NCBI RefSeq assembly: GCF_000934685.1
Contig: NZ_JYNQ01000001.1
Span: 310,001 to 374,000 of the forward strand
Direction: 5' to 3'
Length of the DNA: 64,000 bases
Source of the DNA: Lacinutrix sp. Hel_I_90
GTDB lineage: Bacteria > Bacteroidota > Bacteroidia > Flavobacteriales > Flavobacteriaceae
Position 1 is the first letter of the stretch, and the number at the start of each line of letters is the position of its first letter. This document shows, piece after piece, positions 25,440 to 34,402 of this stretch. Under the pieces are notes generated by a model. It had not been told where the DNA came from and ran no database searches. It worked only from the letters and a program-made list of their open reading frames with translations. Both the position numbers and the translations under genes were made by a program.

Positions 25440-28100
25440 ATGATAGAAGAAAACGACGACCTAACTAACGAAAATTTAGACAACCAAGAACCACAAGAAA
25501 CAATAACCAGAATTACTGGTATGTATAAGGAGTGGTTTTTAGATTATGCTTCCTATGTCATTTTAGAACGTGCAGTACCAGCAATAGAAGATGGTTTTAA
25601 GCCTGTACAACGCCGTATCATGCACTCTATGAAAGACTTGGATGATGGTCGCTATAATAAAGTAGCAAACATTGTTGGGCATACCATGCAATACCATCCA
25701 CATGGGGATGCTAGTATTGCAGATGCCATGGTGCAGATAGGGCAAAAAGACCTGTTAATAGATACTCAGGGAAACTGGGGGAATATTTTAACAGGAGATA
25801 GAGCAGCAGCTGCACGTTATATCGAAGCACGTATTTCTAAGTTTGGTTTAGATGTGGTGTTTAATCCGAAAATTACCGAGTGGCAACAGAGTTATGATGG
25901 GCGTCGTAAAGAGCCTGTTAATCTTCCGGTAATGTTTCCATTACTGCTGGCACAAGGCGGAGAAGGAATTGCAGTGGGACTATCTACTAAAATACTATCC
26001 CATAATTTTATAGAACTTATTGATGCCTCTATTAAGCATCTTCAAGGAAAACGGTTTACCATTTTACCCGATTTTGCAACTGGTGGGATTGCAGATTGTT
26101 CTGGGTATAATGATGGTTTACGGGGTGGTAAAGTACGTGTTCGTGCTAAAATTTCTCAGCTCGATAAAAACACCTTAGTCATTACCGAAATTCCTTTTGG
26201 TACAACGACAACAACGCTTATAGATTCTATTCTTAAAGCGAATGAGAAAGGAAAAATTAAAATCAAAAAAATAGACGATAATACGGCTGCTAACGTAGAG
26301 ATTCTTATTCATTTACCTTCGGGGTTGTCGCCAGACAAAACCATTGATGCACTCTATGCATTTACCGCTTGTGAGAATTCGATTTCGCCTTTAGGCTGTG
26401 TGATTGAAGACAATAAACCTTTGTTTGTTGGCGTGACCGAAATGTTACGTCGCAGTACAGACAATACGGTAGATTTATTACGCCAGGAACTCGAAATTAG
26501 GCTCGGTGAGCATGAAGAACAGTGGCATTTTGCAAGTTTAGAGCGTATTTTCATCGAGAATAGAGTCTATCGCGATATTGAAGAAGAAGAAACTTGGGAA
26601 GGAGTTATTGCCGCTATCGACAAAGGGTTGCAACCACATATCAAGCACTTGAAACGGGCCATTACCGAAGAAGATATTACCCGCTTAACCGAAATTCGAA
26701 TCAAGCGTATTTCTAAATTTGATATCGATAAAGCACAACAAAAAATAGACGCTTTAGAAGAACAAATTGCTGAAGTAAAACACCATTTAGCAAACCTTAT
26801 AGCTTACGCAGTCACTTATTTTACCAGACTTAAAAAAGAATATAGTGAAGGTAAAGAACGTAAAACTGAGTTAAGGGCTTTTGATGATGTTGATGCGACT
26901 AAAGTGGTAATACGTAACACCAAACTCTACGTAAACAAAGAAGAAGGTTTTATTGGAACCTCTTTAAAACGTGATGAATACGTGTGTGATTGTAGTGATA
27001 TTGATGATATTATTACCTTTACGGCAGAGGGTAAAATGATGGTCACTAAAGTAGATTCTAAAACCTTTATAGGGAAAGATATTATTCATGTAGCGGTCTT
27101 TAAAAAGAAAGACAAACGGACTATTTATAATCTAATCTATCGTGATGGTGCGAAAGGGGCATCGTATATAAAACGTTTTGCAGTCACTTCAATTACAAGA
27201 GATAAAGAATACGATTTAACCAATGGTAATAAAGGATCAAAACTTTGGTATTTCTCGGCAAATCCAAACGGTGAAGCAGAAGTGATTACCATTTACTTAC
27301 GTCAGGTTGGTAGTATTAAAAAACTAAAATGGGATGTTGATTTTGCGGAGATTTTAATTAAAGGTCGCGCTTCTAAAGGAAATGTTGTCACTAAATATGC
27401 CATTAAATCAATTGAATTAAAAGAAAAAGGGATTTCAACTTTAAAGCCCCGTAAAATATGGTTTGATGATACTGTACGACGATTAAATGTTGACGGTCGT
27501 GGTGAGTTAGTTGGTGAATTTAGAGGAGAAGATCGCATTTTAGTGATTAATCAAAAAGGAATTGCAAAAACTATTATTCCCGAAGTGACAACGCATTTTG
27601 ATGATGATATGATTGTAATGGAAAAATGGATTCCGAAAAAACCTATCTCTGCGATTTATTTTGATGGTGAAAAAGAGAAATATTTTGTTAAGCGTTTTTT
27701 AATTGAAAACGAAAACAAGGAAGAATTATTCATCACAGAGCATCCAAAATCACAATTGGAGATTGTTTCTACCGATTGGAAACCAATGGCACAGGTTGTT
27801 TTTGCGAAGGAAAGAGGTAAAGACCGTAAAGATGATTTAGAAGTAAATCTTGAGGAATTCATTACGGTTAAAGGAATTTCAGCTTTAGGAAATCAGTTAA
27901 CCAAAGAGAAAATTAAGACTATCGATTTGCTTGATCCTTTGCCGTACGAAGCGCCCGAAGAAGTACATGCAGAAGATTTGGAAGTGGTAGATGAAGTTGA
28001 TGTTTCTGAAAACAGCAATACAAAAACTAATAGCGCTAAAACAAATGATAAAGCTGAAGATTTAGATACCGACGAAAAAGGACAGGCTAGTATGTTTTAG
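25440..28100 (+). CDS. parC: DNA topoisomerase IV subunit A
   Basis: This 886-residue type IIA breakage-reunion subunit has YASYVILERAVPAIEDGFKP near the start, HPHGDASIADAMV, and the catalytic Tyr127 in RAAAARYIEAR. The C-terminal half contains beta-propeller-like repeats and ends in an acidic Asp/Glu/Asn tail. It works with ParE, encoded 273 bases upstream. It is longer than E. coli ParC (about 750) because of the C-terminal region, as is usual in flavobacteria. The start ATG lies 7 bases after a palindromic element. Confidence 0.92.
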   Translation: MIEENDDLTNENLDNQEPQETITRITGMYKEWFLDYASYVILERAVPAIEDGFKPVQRRIMHSMKDLDDGRYNKVANIVGHTMQYHPHGDASIADAMVQIGQKDLLIDTQGNWGNILTGDRAAAARYIEARISKFGLDVVFNPKITEWQQSYDGRRKEPVNLPVMFPLLLAQGGEGIAVGLSTKILSHNFIELIDASIKHLQGKRFTILPDFATGGIADCSGYNDGLRGGKVRVRAKISQLDKNTLVITEIPFGTTTTTLIDSILKANEKGKIKIKKIDDNTAANVEILIHLPSGLSPDKTIDALYAFTACENSISPLGCVIEDNKPLFVGVTEMLRRSTDNTVDLLRQELEIRLGEHEEQWHFASLERIFIENRVYRDIEEEETWEGVIAAIDKGLQPHIKHLKRAITEEDITRLTEIRIKRISKFDIDKAQQKIDALEEQIAEVKHHLANLIAYAVTYFTRLKKEYSEGKERKTELRAFDDVDATKVVIRNTKLYVNKEEGFIGTSLKRDEYVCDCSDIDDIITFTAEGKMMVTKVDSKTFIGKDIIHVAVFKKKDKRTIYNLIYRDGAKGASYIKRFAVTSITRDKEYDLTNGNKGSKLWYFSANPNGEAEVITIYLRQVGSIKKLKWDVDFAEILIKGRASKGNVVTKYAIKSIELKEKGISTLKPRKIWFDDTVRRLNVDGRGELVGEFRGEDRILVINQKGIAKTIIPEVTTHFDDDMIVMEKWIPKKPISAIYFDGEKEKYFVKRFLIENENKEELFITEHPKSQLEIVSTDWKPMAQVVFAKERGKDRKDDLEVNLEEFITVKGISALGNQLTKEKIKTIDLLDPLPYEAPEEVHAEDLEVVDEVDVSENSNTKTNSAKTNDKAEDLDTDEKGQASMF

Positions 28101-28150
28101 AGTAATATTATTGTAAGTGATTGAAAAAAGACTAGCTGTAAGTTACGCAT

Positions 28151-29278
28151 TTATTCTATTGTAGAATTAGTGACCACAATATTGGTGTCACTATGCATAG
28201 AAATACTTGGGTATACAGGATACCAAGACCCTCCGTGATTATTTCTAATTACAGAATGATCTATATTAATAGTACCAGAGTGGTCATTACTAACAAAGAA
28301 AATAGATGAACCATAAGCATTTACTTCGTTTTCTTCTAAAAGAGAACCAAGTAGAGTTAGCGTCATGGTATTCCCATCATTATAAATGGCACCACCACTA
28401 CCGCCACCTGGAGTTCCTGATTCTGCCGGGTTCCCCCCATTTCCTATAGCATTGTTATGAGAAAAAAGACTGTTTATAATTGTCCAAGAGACCCCAATAC
28501 TACTAATGCCTCCACCATTTGAACCCCTATTTCCATAGCCTTCACCACCCCCAAAGGTCGTGTTAACTACATAAACGGGTTGATTGTTGTATTGACTAAA
28601 AACTCTTATGGCTCCACCTCCTACATCAGGACCAGTACTTTCACAAACATTATTAAAAAAGCGAGAATTCACTACTTTAAAACGACCTCCACGAACCCAA
28701 ATTGCTCCTCCACCAGTATACTGAGTTTCTGAAGTTGAGTTACCATTTATAAATGTTATGTTTTGAACAGTGAGCTTTGGATGGTCTTGATTCTGACATT
28801 GATTGGTTGTCCATACTTGATCTGGGTCACAGGTGTTCATATATAAAATACGAGTTGTATCACCACCACTCAAAGTAATCAATCCACCACCATCAATAAC
28901 TATATTGGGATTAGCATTGTTAAATACTTTAGCAGGTTGATTCATAATAATGGTGTGAGGGTCAGAACCACAGTTAAAAATTATCTTTCCTCCTTGGGAT
29001 ACTGCATCAACAACAGCTTCACAAGTACAACTTTCAGGAGTGCCATTTCCAATTATAACGTCAGGTTCCGATACATCTTCTAAACCAGCGACAATAGGAA
29101 TAGCTGCATTCCCATTGGGGTTGCCGGCAGCTGGTCCATTTTGAGGATTCTCCAAGGGGTTCTCCAGTTCTGTAGCGGGGGATGTTACATCAACGTCATT
29201 ACTTTGAGTACAACTAAATGCTATACAGGATAAAACTAAAAAAAAATAAATTTTTAGGCGGATGGCTAAGTTTTTCAT
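28151..29278 (-). CDS. Right-handed beta-helix lipoprotein with Pmp-like repeats
   Basis: This protein has 375 residues counted from MKNLAIRLKIYFF, which gives a lipoprotein signal with the lipobox AFSC; the first in-frame GTG at 29314 is less likely. A Pro/Asn/Gly-rich linker follows, then repeats such as GGGAIWV with FFNN, GGGAIRV, and GGAIYND with LLEENEV. This GGAI plus FxxN pattern is that of Chlamydia polymorphic outer-membrane proteins and other parallel beta-helices. It is probably surface-exposed; adhesion or polysaccharide binding is possible but not shown. There is no T9SS C-terminal domain. Confidence 0.75.
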   Translation of the reverse strand: MKNLAIRLKIYFFLVLSCIAFSCTQSNDVDVTSPATELENPLENPQNGPAAGNPNGNAAIPIVAGLEDVSEPDVIIGNGTPESCTCEAVVDAVSQGGKIIFNCGSDPHTIIMNQPAKVFNNANPNIVIDGGGLITLSGGDTTRILYMNTCDPDQVWTTNQCQNQDHPKLTVQNITFINGNSTSETQYTGGGAIWVRGGRFKVVNSRFFNNVCESTGPDVGGGAIRVFSQYNNQPVYVVNTTFGGGEGYGNRGSNGGGISSIGVSWTIINSLFSHNNAIGNGGNPAESGTPGGGSGGAIYNDGNTMTLTLLGSLLEENEVNAYGSSIFFVSNDHSGTINIDHSVIRNNHGGSWYPVYPSISMHSDTNIVVTNSTIE

Positions 29279-29328
29279 CAGTAATTGTTCTAACTTCATA
29301 TACGGAGCAGACACAGTTTAAGATTTTC

Positions 29329-30138
29329 TTATAAAGTGTTTTTCTTCTCGTCTGTTTTTGTTTTCCCAATTTTCTGATTTAAAAATTCCACAAACAAAGA
29401 AAACGCAATAGCAAAATATAAATATCCTTTTGGTATAGCACCAACTGTATTTCCAAAGACAGACGTGTGCGATAAATGGCCAGCTTCGGTAATTAGCATA
29501 AAACCAATGAGGATTAAAAACGACAAACCTAAAATTTGAACACTAGGATTTTCGTCTATAAAACGTCTAATTTTATTTGCAAAAGCAATCATGACGACTA
29601 TAGAAATTACAACAGCAATAATCATTAATACTAAATTGTGATTTTGATTATTAGATAATCCATTAGTCATCCCAACGGCTGTTAATATGGAATCGATAGA
29701 AAATATAAAATCAATAATTAGAATCTGAACAATCGCTTGTTGAAGAGACTTTATCACTTTACCTTTTATTTCATCTTCATCATGACTAGGCGCTTCAACC
29801 TTCTCTCTAATTTCTGAAGTCGATTTATAAATTAAAAATAATCCACCTACAAATAAAATGATGGCTTGCCAACTAATCTCGAGGTGCAACCAATCTTTTT
29901 CTACAATAAAAAATGGTTTCGATAAACCGACTAAAAACGATACAAAAAACAACAAAATAATGCGTTGTACCATGGCTAATAATAAACCAATATTTGTCAC
30001 TTTACCACGTTGTTCTTTAGGTAGTTTATTAGCCGCAATAGAAATAAAAACAATATTATCTATTCCTAATATTATCTCCAAAAAAGTTAAAGTTAGTAAT
30101 GCGAAAATAGCATCTGAGGTTAGTAGAAAGTCAAGCAT
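29329..30138 (-). CDS. TerC family integral membrane protein
   Basis: This 269-residue protein has about seven hydrophobic segments and the TerC hallmarks: FLEIILGIDNIVFISI near the N-terminus and IIDFIFSIDSILTAVGMT in the middle, both with membrane-embedded acidic residues. TerC proteins are linked to tellurite resistance and, more generally, to metal (Mn) export. A Lys-rich tail closes the protein. The upstream lipoprotein gene ends 6 bases before its start, so the two are likely co-transcribed. Confidence 0.88.
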   Translation of the reverse strand: MLDFLLTSDAIFALLTLTFLEIILGIDNIVFISIAANKLPKEQRGKVTNIGLLLAMVQRIILLFFVSFLVGLSKPFFIVEKDWLHLEISWQAIILFVGGLFLIYKSTSEIREKVEAPSHDEDEIKGKVIKSLQQAIVQILIIDFIFSIDSILTAVGMTNGLSNNQNHNLVLMIIAVVISIVVMIAFANKIRRFIDENPSVQILGLSFLILIGFMLITEAGHLSHTSVFGNTVGAIPKGYLYFAIAFSLFVEFLNQKIGKTKTDEKKNTL

Positions 30139-30144
30139 AAGTAA

Positions 30145-30846
30145 TTATTTTGTAGATGTAAAGTGATACATTTTGCCAGTAGGCAAATACATAAGTGATA
30201 AGGATGTTTTAGAATTTAGTAAAATCTCATATTTGAGTGTGTCTTTAATATTGGTGAGTTCTAAAAATTGATTCGTTTTATGTGTTATTGTGTTTTTTTG
30301 AGAAATTATTTTGTAATCATAACCCTCTTCTGTAGTGTTATTTTCTCCTTTATAATACAGAGTAATTTTTCCGTCTTCGGTTTTTAGACTTGTAAGCGTA
30401 TCGTTATCACGAATTAAAGTGTTGTCTGTAATTCTGTAAAAATTGGAGTGGTCTTCAATAGTAATTTGTGGTGCCGGCTTGCTAACGAAAGCAGTTCCTT
30501 TTTGTTTTATATTTTTTCCAACATAATTGTATTCAAAAGTATAACTTGAATCAGTAGTTGCTATAATTTTTAAATGAATGTCATTTTTATCAATCATACG
30601 TTTAGGATTAATGGTTTTAAAAATAACTTCACAATCATTAATCCATCGCACCTCTGAGGAATCTATTGTATTGTCATATCTTTCTATCTGAAGATTTTCA
30701 GTTCTCTCAATATAACCAATTTTAGTTTTACCATTTTGTGAATACTCAAACTGAAAGCTTCCAGTCTTGTAGTCTTTACATTGACGTTCGGGTTGATTAC
30801 AATTATAAAAGCTTGTGACTAATAATAAAAAGAGTAATACTCTCAT
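30145..30846 (-). CDS. Predicted lipoprotein of unknown function
   Basis: This 233-residue protein has a short lipoprotein signal (MRVLLFLLLVTSFYNCN). The first half contains QCKDYKTGSFQFEY and SEVRWINDCEVIFKTINP, a pattern found in small flavobacterial exported proteins. The second half looks like beta-rich repeats (YYKGENNTTEEGYDYK). No catalytic motif is visible. It is tightly linked to the TerC gene downstream. Function unknown. Confidence 0.6.
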   Translation of the reverse strand: MRVLLFLLLVTSFYNCNQPERQCKDYKTGSFQFEYSQNGKTKIGYIERTENLQIERYDNTIDSSEVRWINDCEVIFKTINPKRMIDKNDIHLKIIATTDSSYTFEYNYVGKNIKQKGTAFVSKPAPQITIEDHSNFYRITDNTLIRDNDTLTSLKTEDGKITLYYKGENNTTEEGYDYKIISQKNTITHKTNQFLELTNIKDTLKYEILLNSKTSLSLMYLPTGKMYHFTSTK

Positions 30847-30921
30847 AAATTTGAATTTACAGCAAAATTACAAAATGAAAGAATTGAGTACGTGGTTTAT
30901 CGCAAAAAGTATTCAATTATT

Positions 30922-31120
30922 TTCATTTATATCACGTGCTTATAAATCGCGTATTTGAAAATTTTATGGACTGACTTACGAATTCTCAAAATATGAGAAG
31001 TACTAGCTTTATAAAAAAAGACGGTACAATCAATTTCTTTTTTGGAAGCAGCTATTGGTTTTTGAAATAGTGGTGTTTCTTAATATAGCTTTTTAGAAAA
31101 CGGTTCAGATTTTTTTTGAA
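30922..31120 (-). pseudogene. Decayed copy 1 of the XRE gene 3' end
   Basis: This stretch repeats, with mismatches, the last 130 or so bases of the XRE gene plus about 50 bases beyond its stop. The counterpart of the stop codon falls at 30976-30978. A one-base loss in the segment matching FYKDGS, and stop codons further in, destroy the reading frame. It is nearly identical to copy 2, 204 bases away. Bases 30847-30921 hold nothing that I recognise. Confidence 0.7.
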
Positions 31121-31125
31121 TTTTG

Positions 31126-31320
31126 TTCATATATACGACTTGCTTATAAATCGCGTATTTGAAAATTTTATGGACTGACTTACGAATTCTCAAAATTTGA
31201 GAAGTACTAGCTTTATAAAAAAAGACGGTACAATTAATTTCTTTTTTGGAAGCAGCTATTGGTTTTTGAAATGATGGTGTTTCTTAATATAGCTTTTTAG
31301 ATATCGATTTAATTTTTTTA
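31126..31320 (-). pseudogene. Decayed copy 2 of the XRE gene 3' end
   Basis: This is the second tandem copy, 203 bases from the intact 3' end of the XRE gene, with the counterpart of its stop at 31180-31182. It shares almost all substitutions with copy 1, including the same frame-breaking base loss. The two copies therefore descend from one decayed duplicate, or have been homogenised. Confidence 0.7.
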
Positions 31321-31382
31321 AAATTATGTTCATTTAAACCACTTGCTTATACATCGCGTATTTGAAAATGTCATGGACTGAC

Positions 31383-31802
31383 TTACGAATTCTCAAAATT
31401 TGAAAAACTACCATCTTTATAAAAAATGACGATACGATCAATTTCTTTTTTGGAAGCATCTATTGGTTTTTGCAATTCAGGTGTTTCTGAATTTGAATTT
31501 TGAGAAATTGGTTCAGAAAATAAATCTTGGTTTTTAGATTCAACTTTTTCTTCAAGATTAACTGAAGTGTTTTTTTCTGAAGGAAATGTTCCTTTCCCGT
31601 TCATCAACCAATACAATTCAACCTCAGGAAAAGAAGAGAGTACTTTAAGTACAAATTCTAAACTGGGTTTATTTCTACCAGAGAGTATATGAGAAATACT
31701 TGAGCGCTGTACACCAATTTCTTCGGCAAAGGAAGAGGCACTTTCGCTATAGTAATCAATGACTTTTTTGAGTCTATTCGTAAAATCTTCGTTGTTTATC
31801 AT
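31383..31802 (-). CDS. XRE family helix-turn-helix regulator
   Basis: This 139-residue protein has an N-terminal Cro/CI-type HTH (about residues 8-65: SASSFAEEIGVQRSSISHIL then SGRNKPSLEFVLKVL). The C-terminal half is a low-complexity Ser/Glu/Asn linker, and it ends with a conserved-looking IDRIVIFYKDGSF tail. It is divergent from the M14 peptidase gene across a region of repeated operator-like sites, so it probably represses itself and possibly the peptidase. Its 3' end is tandemly duplicated in decayed form downstream. Confidence 0.85.
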   Translation of the reverse strand: MINNEDFTNRLKKVIDYYSESASSFAEEIGVQRSSISHILSGRNKPSLEFVLKVLSSFPEVELYWLMNGKGTFPSEKNTSVNLEEKVESKNQDLFSEPISQNSNSETPELQKPIDASKKEIDRIVIFYKDGSFSNFENS

Positions 31803-31807
31803 TGCTA

Positions 31808-31854
31808 TACAAATGTAAACAAATAGATTGAAATACAGTGTTTACAATTGTAAA
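31808..31854 (-). promoter_or_regulatory. Operator-like sites at the XRE gene promoter
   Basis: There are two copies of the motif TGTTTACAWTTGTA: on the minus strand at 31808-31821 and on the plus strand at 31839-31852, the latter within the palindrome TTTACAATTGTAAA. The first includes TACATTTG, a match to the -7 box, a few bases before the XRE start codon. Regulator binding here would cover the promoter. The middle of the 31803-32113 gap shows no other feature. Confidence 0.55.
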
Positions 31855-32035
31855 TTTTATGCGTAAAAGTATAAAATAAGTCCCTAAAACATCTTGTTTT
31901 TATTAATTAAACACTTTAAGTGGTGTGATATAACTTACTGAAATACAATAATATAAGCATATTTAGGTAAGCTCATGTTTATTAGCTATTTAAGGTGCTT
32001 TGTTTAGTACTTAAAAGCTTATTATTGGTTACATC

Positions 32036-32099
32036 TGTAAATTACAATTGTAAATTTAATTGTTTACATTTGTGAATAAGATAATGTTTACATTTGTAA
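32036..32099 (+). promoter_or_regulatory. Operator-like sites at the M14 peptidase promoter
   Basis: There are three more copies of the same motif. TTACAATTGTAA is at 32042-32053, TGTTTACATTTGTG at 32061-32074 and TGTTTACATTTGTA at 32085-32098. The last contains TACATTTG, a -7 box placed about 18 bases before the ATG at 32114. The mirrored layout relative to 31808-31854 suggests joint control of both divergent genes. Confidence 0.55.
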
Positions 32100-32113
32100 C
32101 ACAATAATGCCTA

Positions 32114-33259
32114 ATGGACACAAACACACTTAAAACACTTTTTGAAACACATAAAGAAGAAACGCTCTCTGGGCGTTATATTCATGCTGAACATATTAAA
32201 CCACTTCTTATAAAACATAAAAATAATTTTACGATTGAACCTATTGGTCATTCGGTTCTAGGTGAAGCTATTCATTCCATTAGCATTGGTAATGGTCCAA
32301 AAAGAATACTTATGTGGTCTCAAATGCACGGCAATGAATCAACTACGACAAAAGCAATCTTCGATTTATTAAACCTTTTTAATGAGTCAAACGCGCTTAC
32401 TCTGGCTATTTTGAAAGCGTGTACTATTGCTATTATTCCGCTATTAAATCCAGATGGCGCAAAGGCCTATACAAGATTAAATGCTAATGCTATAGACCTA
32501 AATCGTGATGCTAAAGACTTATCTCAACCAGAAAGTAGAGTCTTACGGGATTTCTTTAATGCGTTTAAACCACATTTTTGTTTCAATTTACACGGCCAGC
32601 GTACTATTTTTGGTGCAGGTAAAACAAATAATAGTGCTACAATCTCTTTCTTATCACCAACACAAGACCAGGCGCGTAATGTAACAGATAACAGGCAGGT
32701 TGCTATGTCTTTAATTAACGATATGAATAGTATGCTTCAACTTGAAATTCCAAATCAGGTGGGTATTTACGATGATGCTTACAACATTAATTGTGTAGGT
32801 GACACGTTTCAAACATTAAATGTGCCAACGATTTTATTTGAAGCTGGACACTATAAAAACGACTACAATAGAGAAGAGGTAAGGCGTTTTATGTTTCAGT
32901 CGTTACTACGCGCTATTCAATTGGTAGCATCTAATGAAATTAATACCAATAGCTATTCGGAGTATTCGAAAATCCCTCAAAATGAAAAGTGTTTTTACGA
33001 CATTATCATTAAGGATGCAAAATATAATAATGAAATAGTTGATATTGCTATTCAGTACCAAGAACGTTTAGTTGATAATATTGTGCATTTTATTCCACAA
33101 ATTGAAAAAATAGAAAAATTAAAGGGTTTTTACGCACATAAAACCTTGAAAGCCAATTATAATGAAGTGTTAACATTAAATGGGCAGCAGCTTGTTCTGG
33201 GAAACGAAATCGATTTCGTAAACATTTCTAATGTAAAGTTTTCATTAAATATTGAATAA
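32114..33259 (+). CDS. M14-family zinc carboxypeptidase-like protein
   Basis: This 381-residue protein has the M14 zinc site: MWSQMHGNEST (His and Glu ligands, near residue 72), NLHGQRT (third ligand His, near 158), and the catalytic Glu region TILFEAGHY. The DPGxN-like INPDG appears as LLNPDGAKAYTRLNANAIDLNRD, with the Arg and Asn that bind the substrate carboxylate. There is no signal peptide, so it is probably cytosolic, acting on peptides or amino-acid conjugates. It is divergent from the XRE gene and followed by an Lrp-type regulator gene. Confidence 0.85.
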   Translation: MDTNTLKTLFETHKEETLSGRYIHAEHIKPLLIKHKNNFTIEPIGHSVLGEAIHSISIGNGPKRILMWSQMHGNESTTTKAIFDLLNLFNESNALTLAILKACTIAIIPLLNPDGAKAYTRLNANAIDLNRDAKDLSQPESRVLRDFFNAFKPHFCFNLHGQRTIFGAGKTNNSATISFLSPTQDQARNVTDNRQVAMSLINDMNSMLQLEIPNQVGIYDDAYNINCVGDTFQTLNVPTILFEAGHYKNDYNREEVRRFMFQSLLRAIQLVASNEINTNSYSEYSKIPQNEKCFYDIIIKDAKYNNEIVDIAIQYQERLVDNIVHFIPQIEKIEKLKGFYAHKTLKANYNEVLTLNGQQLVLGNEIDFVNISNVKFSLNIE

Positions 33260-33297
33260 ACTCAATTATAAATATGGATAATTCAGCGAAATTGTAT

Positions 33298-33305
33298 TAT
33301 TTTTG
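33298..33305 (+). promoter_or_regulatory. Probable -7 promoter box for the Lrp-type gene
   Basis: TATTTTTG matches TAnnTTTG, 25 bases before the start codon at 33331. No clear -33 TTTG is visible. Confidence 0.35.
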
Positions 33306-33330
33306 ATTTATATTTAATTAATTAGTGTAA

Positions 33331-33810
33331 ATGGCAAAATTTAAATTAGACGAAATTGATCATCAAATCCTTGATATGTTGATTGATAATACGAGGGTAC
33401 CTTTCACAGATATTGCAAAAAAATTATTGATTTCTGCGGGTACAGTGCATGTAAGAGTAAAAAAAATGGAAGATGCGGGTATAATTAAAGGCTCTTCTTT
33501 AACTCTAGATTACAAAAAATTAGGATATTCTTTTATCGCTTATGTTGGAGTTTTTCTTCAGAATACTTCGCAAACTAAGTTTGTGTTAGAGCGCATAAAT
33601 GAAATCCCTTATGTAACGGTAGCTCATGTTACCACAGGAAAATTTAATGTTTTCTGTAAAATTAGAGCAAAGAATACCGAACATGCAAAGGAAATTATTT
33701 TTAGATTAGATGATATTGAAGGTGTGTACAGGACAGAAACGATGATTTCTTTAGAAGAGAGCATCAATGATAAAAGACGACTGATGCACGATATTTTCAA
33801 TTCTTTATAA
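33331..33810 (+). CDS. Lrp/AsnC family transcriptional regulator
   Basis: This 159-residue protein has an N-terminal HTH (DEIDHQILDMLIDNTRVPFT then IAKKLLISAGTVHVRVKKME) and a C-terminal RAM/ACT-like ligand domain (VLERINEIPYVTVAHVTTGK and FNVFCKIRAKN). These regulators respond to amino acids. The neighbouring peptidase and the amino-acid enzymes nearby (proline and alanine dehydrogenases) are plausible targets, but this is inference. A terminator follows. Confidence 0.92.
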   Translation: MAKFKLDEIDHQILDMLIDNTRVPFTDIAKKLLISAGTVHVRVKKMEDAGIIKGSSLTLDYKKLGYSFIAYVGVFLQNTSQTKFVLERINEIPYVTVAHVTTGKFNVFCKIRAKNTEHAKEIIFRLDDIEGVYRTETMISLEESINDKRRLMHDIFNSL

Positions 33811-33829
33811 GAAAACTAATAACACACAC

Positions 33830-33863
33830 AAAGTCCTTTGGTGCAAACTAAAGGACTTTTTTT
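33830..33863 (+). terminator. Rho-independent terminator after the Lrp-type gene
   Basis: AAAGTCCTTT, an 8-10 base loop and AAAGGACTTT followed by a T run form a strong hairpin 20 bases past the stop. Confidence 0.8.
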
Positions 33864-33886
33864 ATGATCTCAAAAAAGCGCCTTTT

Positions 33887-34402
33887 ATGAATGCAAAACA
33901 ACTGGACCAAAGCGAATACATACCTTATTTTAAAAATTACATCGATCAAGCAGGAAGCATTGAACTTATGGAAGGATTGGAAAAAGGATTGGCACAAATG
34001 AGCGATTTTTTTCAATCCATTCCAGAAAGTAAATTAGACTATCGCTATGCAGAAAGTAAATGGACTATAAAGGAAATAATAAGTCATTTATTAGACACTG
34101 AACGCATATTTTGTTATCGTGCCTTACGTTTTGCAAGAGAAGATAAAACGCCTGTTTTGGGTTTTGACGAAAATAAATATGTACCGTCAAGCTTGGCAAA
34201 TAATAGAACCGTAAGAGATTTAGTTGAAGAGTTTTCTGCGCAAAGGCAATCTACAATTAGCCTGTTTAAAAGTTTTAACGATAACATGCTTAAGTCTAAG
34301 GGAGTCGCAGGTGGAGGAGCGGTTTCAGTTAGAGCGCTAGGTTTTCTTATTATAGGTCACGAAAAGCATCATGAAAATATTATCAAACAGCGCTATCTGT
34401 AA
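33887..34402 (+). CDS. DinB family protein
   Basis: This 171-residue four-helix protein of the DinB/YfiT type has YRYAESKWTIKEIISHLLDT with the first metal His, a middle FCYRALRFAREDKTPVLGFD, and the closing LGFLIIGHEKHHENIIKQRY with the His pair. Three His residues in this spacing form the family's metal site. It may be a thiol-dependent S-transferase-like enzyme; the substrate is unknown. The 3' end overlaps the convergent small gene by 20 bases. Confidence 0.85.
   Translation: MNAKQLDQSEYIPYFKNYIDQAGSIELMEGLEKGLAQMSDFFQSIPESKLDYRYAESKWTIKEIISHLLDTERIFCYRALRFAREDKTPVLGFDENKYVPSSLANNRTVRDLVEEFSAQRQSTISLFKSFNDNMLKSKGVAGGGAVSVRALGFLIIGHEKHHENIIKQRYL

Noticed and set aside
30922-31520. CRISPR array or insertion sequence
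   Set aside because: The 203-base period has no spacers, terminal inverted repeats or transposase, and the units match the XRE gene 3' end.
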